This document shows, piece by piece, positions 33,263 through 41,556 of a stretch of DNA of 64,000 nt. The position numbers and the translations under genes were made by a program. The stretch comes from Pedobacter psychroterrae (GTDB lineage Bacteria; Bacteroidota; Bacteroidia; Sphingobacteriales; Sphingobacteriaceae): the NCBI RefSeq assembly GCF_004331695.1, contig NZ_SJSL01000002.1, positions 1,116,001 through 1,180,000 on the forward strand, written 5' to 3'. The notes beneath the pieces were generated by a model. The model ran no database searches. It saw only the letters and a program-made list of their open reading frames with translations, and had not been told where the DNA came from. The first letter of the stretch is position 1. Every line of letters begins with the position of its first letter.

Positions 33263-36200
33263 TTATCTGTTGATTGTAATATATCCCACACGTTTATTTT
33301 CACCGGCTATTTGTATTATATAATAATAAGTACCCACTGGCAGATCTTCCCCAATTCGTATACCCTCATTACTTCTTCCGCTCCATGTATTTTGGTAGTC
33401 TTTCGAACGGAAGACACGATTTCCCCATCGGTTGAAGATCTCCAGATTGATCTTTTTACCCTGTGAATTTTCAATTACAAAGAAATCGTTAATGCCGTCG
33501 TTGTTTGGAGAGAAACCGCCAGGTATTTTTAGCAATTCCTTAGTCAGGGTAACAGGTGTAAGTACTGAAGGGGTTACATTTCCAGGTACATCCGGATCAG
33601 GGTTAAAGCCATTTGTAGACTGATCGGTAGTTATACTGCCGTTATTTGCAGACGCCCCCTCAGCTACGGCAAAGTTATTAAAGGTAGCTTTATCTTTATC
33701 AAGCACTATCTTCAATTGCATTTCTACAAACTCTTTACTCTTAGATTCTAAAGTGCTGGTAGGCAGCAGCAAATTCATATTAGTAACACCATTATACTGA
33801 GTGTTTACTTTAAGATTTCCTGTTGTAGATATGTTCAGTATTTCGAAACGTGCACCGGGAAAAGCCAAGGTCAAATTGTCTGTCAGACTTAAATTCTGTA
33901 TAGCATAATCTCCATAATTAACCAATGTGAATTGATAAGTCAGGTTGAAGCTACCATCAATATTTTTAACATTGGAAAGCAGTGCCTTAGCAAGTCCAAT
34001 TTTGGCGGGTGTTGTGACAGTAATGTTGACACTACCAGGTGACGACTCATTTCCATTTGCATCTTTAATGATGTAAGTGAAATCATCAGGGCCGCTATAG
34101 CCAGGATTTGGGGTGTAGATAGGTTGTCCTGTTATCGGGTCAAATGTTATGGTGCCGTTAGTTGGCGGCTTAACAATAATCACCGATCCACCGGGAGGCA
34201 CGGTGATGGCAATAGTAATAGGCTGACCTGAATTTACAGGAACTGTAATATTTGGCGCAACAAGAATTACCGCCTGAGTAGGAGTAGATGGGCTCACGTC
34301 ACCAGCTGTAATCGGGTCAGGCACTAGTCCCGCTGTAGAAACATCAGATGTGGTAGATCCGTCACCAACAGATCTACCAATTACGGTAGCAGTATTTAAG
34401 AAGGTTCCACTTTGCTGATTAACTGTAAGGGTTACTTCCAGTTCTACTGTCTCGCTTGTATTGGCTCCCAGGATACTGGATGAAAGCAACATTTCGGTAG
34501 AGGTAGCTCCGTTAAATCCGGGGTTTACCCTGAGAGTACCTGTGCTAGTAAGTTTTGTAATGGTAAAGATTCTGGCAGGAAAAGCTGCCGACAGGTTATC
34601 GGTCAAGCTAAGTTGGTTAATTGCAGCATCACCATAATTTTTCAAAGTGAAAATATAGGTCAATCTAAAACTGTTATTTTCTCCTTTTATACTTGATACC
34701 AGTGCTTTGGCCAATCCAATCTTTGCGGGTTTCACTACTGTTAAAGTTACTTTGCCGGGATTAGTTTCATTTCCATCTCCATCTTTTATGATGTAGGTAA
34801 AATCATCAGGCCCCGTATAACCCGGATTAGGGGTATAGATAGGTTTGCCAGTCAAAGGATCAATAGTAATTGTTCCATGTTTTGGTGGAGTGGTGATAAT
34901 CACAGTTCCTCCAGGAGGAATTGTGATATCAATAGCTATAGGCTTATCCGTAGGTACTGTAACGGTGATATCAGGTACCTGTGTAGCGGGTGTCACCGTT
35001 ACGACTACGATAATTGGATCAGATTCAACATTGTCTGCCGTTTTTAACCTGTAAGTAAATGAATCAGTTCCTGTATAGCCTGTAGCAGGTGTGTATACTG
35101 CATTCCCTCCGGCGTCGATCGTGAAAGTGCCATGTTCAGCATTGGTATTAATAGTTGGTGTTGTACCAACCTTACTCAGATCATTGTTTTTAATATTGAT
35201 CGTTACAGGTTTATTAATTGGAGTTGAAGCATTATCGTTAGTTCCAACCGGTTTGACATTTACTGTTACAGATATTGGATCAGACTCTAAACCATTGTTG
35301 TCCCTTAGTACATAGGTGAATGTGTCTTTGCCTGCAAATCCTGGAGTTGGTGTATATATTGCCTCTCCAGTAGGATTAATAGTTACAGTTCCATGTGCTG
35401 GCGTTGTCTGGACTGCAGCAGTAGTACCTGTTTTACTGGCGTCATTGTCTTTGATTGGCATAGTAACAGGTACATTAGTAGGTGTAGTGGCAATATCTGG
35501 TGATCCTGAGGGTCTCACAGGTAGTGGCACTGCAGTTACCGTAACATTTATAGGGTCTGAATTTAGGCCATCTGCTGTTCTAAGCACATACGTAAAGACA
35601 TCGTTGCCTACGTATCCGGAGTTAGGAGTATAGACTATGTTTGAACCGTTTACAGATACCGTACCATTAGCAGGGGTAGAATTGATCACAACGGTCGTGT
35701 TCACTTTACTCAGGTCATTGTTTTTTACATCTATAGTAAGTGGAGTATTTACGCTGAATATACCATTATCCGGGCTGCCTGAAGGTCTTACATTTACGGT
35801 AACCGTAATTGGGGCTGATTCCAGACCTCCACTATTATTTCGTAGCTTATAAGTAAAAGTATCTTTTCCTGAAAATCCATTTGCTGGGGTATACACAGGA
35901 TCTCCACTACCATTTACCACTACAGTACCATTCGTTGGGTTGTCCTGGATTACAACAGTAGTACCTATTTTACTCACATCATTGTCCTTTACAGGGATAG
36001 TAACTGGAGTATTAGTAGTCGTGTTTGCTATATCAGCTGCACCAGTCGGCTGAGGAGTGACCGGCGTTACAGTTATGGTGATTGGATCTGAATCCAGGCC
36101 ATCCGTGGTTCTTAAAATATATGTAAATGTATTTATGCCGTTAAATCCGGTATTTGGGGTATATGTAATGACTCCTGTAGCATTTACAACTACACTTCCG

Positions 36201-39200
36201 TTAGCAGGATTGCTATTGATAACCACAGTTGTATTAGCTTTACTAAGATCATTGTCTTTTACCGCAATTGCTTTAGGCGTATTTAAGTTATAGCCTTCAT
36301 TGTCTGGACTTCCCACAGGTTTAACACTTATTACCACGTTAATCGGGTCGGATTCTAGTCCGTCTGCAGTTCTTAACACATAAGTTAAGTTGTCTTTTCC
36401 GGAAAAAGTGGATGAAGGAGTATATAATACTTCGTTAGCGGCATTTACAGAGATTGTACCATTTGCGGGTGAATTGGTAATAATAACGGTAGTTCCTGTT
36501 TTACTCAGGTCATTGTCTTTCACTGCAATGTTGATAGCCGTAGCAGCCGGGGTTGTAGCGTTATTATTCGTTCCTGTTGGCTTAACATTTACAGTAACAG
36601 TGATGGGATCAGATTCTAGGCCTCCACCATTTCGTAAGTTATAAGTAAATGTGTCTTTTCCTGAGAAGCCAGCTGCAGGCGTGTATACGGGAACCCCACT
36701 TCCATTTAAAGTGACAGTACCATTTGCAGGATTGCTACCTATTACGACAGTCGTTCCGGTTTGACTTGCATCATTGTCTTTTACCGGGATAGTGACAGGT
36801 GTATTGGTAGTTGTATTGGCCAGATCTACAGTTCCGGTAGGTTTGGTAGAAATAGGAGTAAGTGAGACAGTTATAGGATCGGAATCTAATCCATCAGTAG
36901 TTCTTAACAGATAGGTAAACGAATCGGTTCCATTAAAGCCTGTGGTGGGTGTATAGGTGACCACTCCGGATGGATTTACACTTACCGAACCATTGGCCGG
37001 GTTGGTATTAATGACTACAGTTGTAGAACCTTTGCTCAGGTCGTTGTCTTTAACAGCGATATTTACCGGTGTGTTTACGTTGTAACCTTCCATATCCGGA
37101 CTTCCTACAGGTTTCACCAACACATTAACTGTGACTGCATCGGAACTTAGACCATCAAGGGTACTTAAGATATATGTAAATACATCCTTTCCAGAAAAAC
37201 CAACCGCTGGAGTATATATTGCATTTCCTGCACTATTGAGTGATAACGTACCATTAGATGGAGTAGTGGATATATCAACAACAGTTCCCGCTTTACTTAA
37301 GTCATTGTCTTTTACCTGAAATGCTTTCGCTGCATTTGTAATAGTATTTACATAATCTATGGCACCTACTGGCTTAATAGTTATATTAACATTAATAGGG
37401 TCAGATTCCACGCCGTCCGCTGTGCGCAAGAGATAAGTGAAATTTTCTCTTCCAGAAAAACCGCTGTTAGGCAGATATACTACCATTCCATCCGGACTTG
37501 GAGTAGCTGTTCCGTTTGTTGGATTGGTGATTAAGATCACGGAAGTTCCAGCTTTACTTATGTCGTTATCTTTCAGCGGAATCACGACTGATGTATTTGG
37601 CAGCAGATTAATGGCATCAGGAGTTCCAATAGGTTTTACTGTAATATTTACGGTTATTAGGTCCGAATTCACGCCATCCGGAGTTTGAAGAAAATAATTA
37701 AAAGTATCTTTTCCTGAAAATCCCGGGGCGGGTATATATACAACATTCCCCGACCCATTAACGGAAGCAGTGCCATTTGACGGAGGAATATTTATGTTGA
37801 CCGTTGTGCCCGTTTTGCCTAAATCATTGTCCTTAACAGGAATTATTATCGATGTATTTGTAATTGTATTTCCTGCATCTACCTGTCCTGTGGGTTTAAC
37901 AATGACACTTACGGTAACCGGATCAGATTCATCACCAACTGAATTAGTTAATTTATAAGAAAAAGAATTCTTCCCGCTAAATCCTGTAACAGGTGTGTAG
38001 GTTATTGTCCCATCAGAATTAATTACTATACTGCCATTGGCAGGATCAGAAATTTTAAGGATATCAGCTCCATTTTTTTTGGGGTCGTTATCCAGAACAC
38101 GAACTACAACAGGCGTATTCACAAGCGTTGTCGCAATGTCGTCGACTCCCACCAAGGCTTTATTGACAGATACGGTTACGGTAGCTGCATTAGATTCTGC
38201 ACCATTTGTATCTTTGACAGTATATTTAAATACATCAGTCCCGGAGTAACCAGTGTTAGGGAAATAGGTTACTATCCCGGTAGTATAGTTTATCGACAAT
38301 GTTCCATTTGGTGGTTGGGTTTGTATAATAATACTGGCTTTATTAATCGTGGGATTACCATCTTCATCAATATCATTATTAAGCACACCAATCGGAACTG
38401 AGGTGTTTAGTGATGTATTTGCCGCATCATTATAAGCGATTGGATTGCGGTTAACGGTAATCTGAACATCATCAGACTCCACACAACCAGCAGGTGAAGT
38501 AACCGTCCATCTAAATACGTAGGCTCCTCCAGTCAAGTTGTTGGCGGTGGTATTATATACCGTAGAAGATGTAAAAATAGCATTGTTAGGGCCAGAGATT
38601 TGAGTCCAAACCCCTGTATTCGGATTTGGATTGTTTCCCTGTAATACATAGCTTCCAGTTGAGGTGGTTATGTTAAGTAACTGATTAGTCCCCGCGTTTG
38701 TCGCTACTGGAGGGGCAGAATAATTTAATGTAATTGCAGCAGCAGTAGATGTTGCACCTCCAGAGTCCTTTACCGTATAGGAAATGGATGCCGTACCAGT
38801 GAATCCCGAAACCGGGACGAATTGTAAAATACCTGAAGAACCAACAGTGAAAGTACCTTTCCCGTTCAGAGCCAGTGTATTTTGAATGCCAGTTAAGGAA
38901 GGATTTAAGTCAACCGTAGTTTTGTCAATAGTTCGGTTAATTATCGTTCTGTCATTAGCCGTCACATCAATCAGCGCAGTTGTGCCTGAACAAAGATTAG
39001 CGATATCATTTATTGCTACAGGGTCCGAACTGTAAAGATCGATTGCCACATTTCTGATTTCATGAAAGTTTGTATTAGCCCCTGTAGATGATGCAAAGCC
39101 GTAACGCAGGTTTTCAGGTGCAATATCAGGATAATAATAGTTGTCAATGATCGTTGTGTAAACTATAGATGGGCCACCTTTAGCGATTTTAACATTAATG

Positions 39201-39931
39201 TTGTATCCCCCAGACGGATTTGGTATCAACTCTATGTAAACCCTTCTGTAAGAAGGGGAAGTAGGGTCAATAACCCTGGTTGTTCCATCGCCAACCAGAG
39301 AAACTCCTTTGATATCTGTTTGCTGAGATACTAGAAACCTATAATTATTAGGAGTCAGATCCGTTCCATTACCCTTACCTCTTAGCGTTATAGAGCCAGG
39401 GACCTGAGCAGTCCCACCTTGCCTTCCTTCATTTGGATTCGAAAAATTTCCAAATTCATCCAGCCCAATTGCTAAGTATCCTTTGCTAACGCCAGGGGAT
39501 GTGGGTTGAGTTGTAGTGATCTGTGCATAGCCTAATGACCCGCCAAATCCTCCAATGGTGAAAGGGCTTGCCGTTGCATCAAAAAGGAAAAAACTTATCC
39601 CATCTGCTCCCGTTCCTCCGTAAATACAATATTCAAATTCTACTTTCAGACCATTGCTAGATGGAAAATCTGATGTGCTGTAAGCATAACCCTTTTGATT
39701 TAATGCTGCGTTTGTTAATCGTAAATATCCAGAACCACTAGCGTCAATCGGAGTACCTCCATTTGCTGAACTCCCGGAAGCAGTTAAAAATGCAGAAGGT
39801 GCCCCTCCAAAAAGGATTCCGCTAGCAGTTGAGCTCCTGAAACTTTCCGTATAAGGAAACTGAGCATAAGATGACGAAGTAATACCAAAGTAAAGAACAA
39901 TAAATATAGAGAATCGTAAAATTTTAATCAT
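33263..39931 (-). CDS. Giant repetitive surface adhesin with lectin-like head and type B T9SS signal
   Basis: A 2222-residue secreted protein. Signal peptide 1-23; an L-type-lectin-like domain at about 24-300 (FPYTESF, GADGISFFLFDA, GYLAIGLDEFGNF); a cadherin/Ig-like array of about 16 units, most 83-95 residues, each with a core like NTPVTIPVKDND, PANGTV, YTP..GFSGKDTFTY and SDPITV (about 305-1735); two DUF11-like modules (about 1735-1890 and 1990-2130) separated by one more array unit; and a C-terminal gliding-type domain (about 2135-2222, GGFSPNNDGINDFF, IFNRWGNRVF, GTYYYII). That C-terminus is the type B T9SS signal. It should be displayed on the surface and may bind glycans. It is first of the adhesin-PorP-PorE-like unit. 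Confidence 0.9.
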   Translation of the reverse strand: MIKILRFSIFIVLYFGITSSSYAQFPYTESFRSSTASGILFGGAPSAFLTASGSSANGGTPIDASGSGYLRLTNAALNQKGYAYSTSDFPSSNGLKVEFEYCIYGGTGADGISFFLFDATASPFTIGGFGGSLGYAQITTTQPTSPGVSKGYLAIGLDEFGNFSNPNEGRQGGTAQVPGSITLRGKGNGTDLTPNNYRFLVSQQTDIKGVSLVGDGTTRVIDPTSPSYRRVYIELIPNPSGGYNINVKIAKGGPSIVYTTIIDNYYYPDIAPENLRYGFASSTGANTNFHEIRNVAIDLYSSDPVAINDIANLCSGTTALIDVTANDRTIINRTIDKTTVDLNPSLTGIQNTLALNGKGTFTVGSSGILQFVPVSGFTGTASISYTVKDSGGATSTAAAITLNYSAPPVATNAGTNQLLNITTSTGSYVLQGNNPNPNTGVWTQISGPNNAIFTSSTVYNTTANNLTGGAYVFRWTVTSPAGCVESDDVQITVNRNPIAYNDAANTSLNTSVPIGVLNNDIDEDGNPTINKASIIIQTQPPNGTLSINYTTGIVTYFPNTGYSGTDVFKYTVKDTNGAESNAATVTVSVNKALVGVDDIATTLVNTPVVVRVLDNDPKKNGADILKISDPANGSIVINSDGTITYTPVTGFSGKNSFSYKLTNSVGDESDPVTVSVIVKPTGQVDAGNTITNTSIIIPVKDNDLGKTGTTVNINIPPSNGTASVNGSGNVVYIPAPGFSGKDTFNYFLQTPDGVNSDLITVNITVKPIGTPDAINLLPNTSVVIPLKDNDISKAGTSVILITNPTNGTATPSPDGMVVYLPNSGFSGRENFTYLLRTADGVESDPINVNITIKPVGAIDYVNTITNAAKAFQVKDNDLSKAGTVVDISTTPSNGTLSLNSAGNAIYTPAVGFSGKDVFTYILSTLDGLSSDAVTVNVLVKPVGSPDMEGYNVNTPVNIAVKDNDLSKGSTTVVINTNPANGSVSVNPSGVVTYTPTTGFNGTDSFTYLLRTTDGLDSDPITVSLTPISTKPTGTVDLANTTTNTPVTIPVKDNDASQTGTTVVIGSNPANGTVTLNGSGVPVYTPAAGFSGKDTFTYNLRNGGGLESDPITVTVNVKPTGTNNNATTPAATAINIAVKDNDLSKTGTTVIITNSPANGTISVNAANEVLYTPSSTFSGKDNLTYVLRTADGLESDPINVVISVKPVGSPDNEGYNLNTPKAIAVKDNDLSKANTTVVINSNPANGSVVVNATGVITYTPNTGFNGINTFTYILRTTDGLDSDPITITVTPVTPQPTGAADIANTTTNTPVTIPVKDNDVSKIGTTVVIQDNPTNGTVVVNGSGDPVYTPANGFSGKDTFTYKLRNNSGGLESAPITVTVNVRPSGSPDNGIFSVNTPLTIDVKNNDLSKVNTTVVINSTPANGTVSVNGSNIVYTPNSGYVGNDVFTYVLRTADGLNSDPINVTVTAVPLPVRPSGSPDIATTPTNVPVTMPIKDNDASKTGTTAAVQTTPAHGTVTINPTGEAIYTPTPGFAGKDTFTYVLRDNNGLESDPISVTVNVKPVGTNDNASTPINKPVTINIKNNDLSKVGTTPTINTNAEHGTFTIDAGGNAVYTPATGYTGTDSFTYRLKTADNVESDPIIVVVTVTPATQVPDITVTVPTDKPIAIDITIPPGGTVIITTPPKHGTITIDPLTGKPIYTPNPGYTGPDDFTYIIKDGDGNETNPGKVTLTVVKPAKIGLAKALVSSIKGENNSFRLTYIFTLKNYGDAAINQLSLTDNLSAAFPARIFTITKLTSTGTLRVNPGFNGATSTEMLLSSSILGANTSETVELEVTLTVNQQSGTFLNTATVIGRSVGDGSTTSDVSTAGLVPDPITAGDVSPSTPTQAVILVAPNITVPVNSGQPITIAITVPPGGSVIIVKPPTNGTITFDPITGQPIYTPNPGYSGPDDFTYIIKDANGNESSPGSVNITVTTPAKIGLAKALLSNVKNIDGSFNLTYQFTLVNYGDYAIQNLSLTDNLTLAFPGARFEILNISTTGNLKVNTQYNGVTNMNLLLPTSTLESKSKEFVEMQLKIVLDKDKATFNNFAVAEGASANNGSITTDQSTNGFNPDPDVPGNVTPSVLTPVTLTKELLKIPGGFSPNNDGINDFFVIENSQGKKINLEIFNRWGNRVFRSKDYQNTWSGRSNEGIRIGEDLPVGTYYYIIQIAGENKRVGYITINR

Positions 39932-39972
39932 AGTTTTTGGCTATATTGAATTGCAACCACCCTCTGAATATC

Positions 39973-39980
39973 CAAAAATA
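39973..39980 (-). promoter_or_regulatory. Possible -7 element for the adhesin operon
   Basis: Read on the minus strand, TATTTTTG fits the TAnnTTTG consensus 42 bases before the adhesin start. No good TTTG element is found at the right distance, so the call is weak. Confidence 0.25.
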
Positions 39981-40158
39981 AGACCATTATAAGTAACACA
40001 CCACCTAGAAGCATATTAAAATTAAATAAGATGCGATTGAAGTCGATTAAAATGCCATTTTTCGATAAAGCAATTGTAAGCTGATGGTTTAAAGATAGTG
40101 ATTATCTTGCACACTGTGGAAAATAGTCCCAATAGCCGAAAGCTATTCTACGGTTAGC

Positions 40159-40776
40159 TCAGACTTTTACCCAGACCCCTCTTTGCGCATCATACTTCTT
40201 AATAATTTTTCCAGGATTTCCTGCCATAACACAAAATGCAGGAACAGATTTTGTAACTATACACCCCGCAGCGATAACTGAGTGCCTGCCAATGTTTACT
40301 CCTGCTGTAATGACGGCATTTGCAGCGATCCAGCAATCATCTTCGATAGTTATTACTGATGTACTGATTTTTTGATTGGCAATTGGAGAATTAATATCTT
40401 GATAACCATGATTAAGCCCGCTTATAACTACGTTTTGAGCGATTATAATATTGTTTCCTAGTTTAACGGGGCCTATAATGACGTTGCTCATTCCAATCAA
40501 AGTTCGATTTCCGATAATTACATCTCCCACTCCATTATTTATTGTGCTAAAATCCTCAATAATAGAGTATTCACCTAATTCGAATTTATTGAAAGGCATC
40601 ACATCCATACGCGTCCTGCGTCTGACCTTGCTTCCTTTATTTCTTTTGTGAAAAAAGGGGTTAACAAACCATTTGATCCAAAGTCTTGGTCTGGCTTCAT
40701 TCGTTGGAATAATCATCCAGTGCACTATGTTTTTCAATTTCGGATTGTCTTTTATTCTTTGTAGAAATGACTTCAT
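40159..40776 (-). CDS. Left-handed beta-helix (hexapeptide) acyltransferase
   Basis: A 205-residue sugar O-acyltransferase-like protein. A basic N-terminal part (about 1-60; RPRLWIKWFVNPFFHKRNKG) is followed by hexapeptide repeats (about 70-190: IGNRTLIGMSNVIIG, LGNNIIIAQNVVISG, IEDDCWIAANAVITAG). A conserved His sits in GLNHGYQD, and the C-terminal GNPGKIIKKY closes the fold. Members transfer acetyl or other acyl groups to sugars, using acetyl-CoA. It lies divergent from the exopolysaccharide operon (start 78 bases away) and could decorate that polymer. Confidence 0.84.
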   Translation of the reverse strand: MKSFLQRIKDNPKLKNIVHWMIIPTNEARPRLWIKWFVNPFFHKRNKGSKVRRRTRMDVMPFNKFELGEYSIIEDFSTINNGVGDVIIGNRTLIGMSNVIIGPVKLGNNIIIAQNVVISGLNHGYQDINSPIANQKISTSVITIEDDCWIAANAVITAGVNIGRHSVIAAGCIVTKSVPAFCVMAGNPGKIIKKYDAQRGVWVKV

Positions 40777-40827
40777 TGTTTGAATCTATTATATGGTACA
40801 ATATTAGTTTATTTTCAAGAAGAAATC

Positions 40828-40835
40828 TATATTTG
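40828..40835 (+). promoter_or_regulatory. Candidate -7 element of the exopolysaccharide operon
   Basis: TATATTTG, a match to TAnnTTTG, lies 20-27 bases before the ATG of the first operon gene. At the -33 position there is only a weak TTAG. It is the best promoter candidate in the 78-base gap. Confidence 0.35.
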
Positions 40836-40854
40836 AATTTTACCACCTCTATGT

Positions 40855-41556
40855 ATGAAATGTCATAAATGTTGCTTGTTGTCGTTTTTTCTGATAATAT
40901 CAGTTAGTCTTTATTCATATAATCTTAAGGCTCAAGAAAGTATATTGCAAGATATATCTTATTTATATGTAGAGAAACTAATTGCAACGGCTAAAGAAAA
41001 TTATCCCAGATTGAAATCATTAGACAGCGAGATTGAAATAGCAAAAAAAGATTTAAATATAGCTAAAACATCCTGGCTTGATCCCTTTTCATTTCAGTAT
41101 GTTAGTCGTTCAAACGATGCGAATGCAAATGCAGTGAATTTAACAACAGCTGATATTTTAACAGGATACCAATTTGGGATAAGTGTAAATCCGGGTTCTT
41201 TGTTATCAAAGCCAGGAAATGTAAAAAAAGCAAAAGAACAAATTAATATAGCTCGTTATAATAAAGAAGAGTATAACCTTACCCTTGAAGCTGAGGTTAA
41301 GAAGAGATATTTTGTTTATCTTCAATATAAGAATTCCCTGACTTCATTAAATAATATATATCTGGATGCTCAAAATAACTTTAATGTTGTTAAACTTGCA
41401 TATCAGAAGGCTGAGACAACTCTCGAACAGTACAACGCAGCATCTACTACCTTTAGTCAGGCATATCAAACTAAACTACAGGGAGAAGCCAATTATGTAT
41501 CAGCAAAAGCTTCATTGGAAGAACTTACTGTCAAGAAATTAGAAGAAATCAAGTAG
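40855..41556 (+). CDS. Short TolC-family outer-membrane protein
   Basis: A 233-residue protein: a signal peptide (about 1-26, cut near LKAQES) followed by TolC/OEP-like helical repeats (KLIATAKENYPRLKSLDSEIEIAKKDL, split as the start and end of one helix; TYLEAEVKKRYF-like segment near 145; QKAETTLEQYNAA near 185). Canonical TolC proteins are about 420-480 residues, so this holds about half of the usual repeat, and would need to assemble in more copies or act as a partner. It is the first gene of the exopolysaccharide operon, where a Wza-type export protein is normally expected. The next ORF starts at the next base after its stop. Confidence 0.75.
   Translation: MKCHKCCLLSFFLIISVSLYSYNLKAQESILQDISYLYVEKLIATAKENYPRLKSLDSEIEIAKKDLNIAKTSWLDPFSFQYVSRSNDANANAVNLTTADILTGYQFGISVNPGSLLSKPGNVKKAKEQINIARYNKEEYNLTLEAEVKKRYFVYLQYKNSLTSLNNIYLDAQNNFNVVKLAYQKAETTLEQYNAASTTFSQAYQTKLQGEANYVSAKASLEELTVKKLEEIK

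Noticed and set aside
34845..38249. Ten or so plus-strand frames of 60-105 codons opposite the adhesin
   Set aside because: They recur with the 250-base period of the adhesin units and are antisense copies of its coding repeats, with Val/Leu-rich low-complexity products.
34700..38500. Regular repeats that might be a CRISPR or satellite array
   Set aside because: The period is about 250 bases, the units are diverged and in frame, and they encode one protein.
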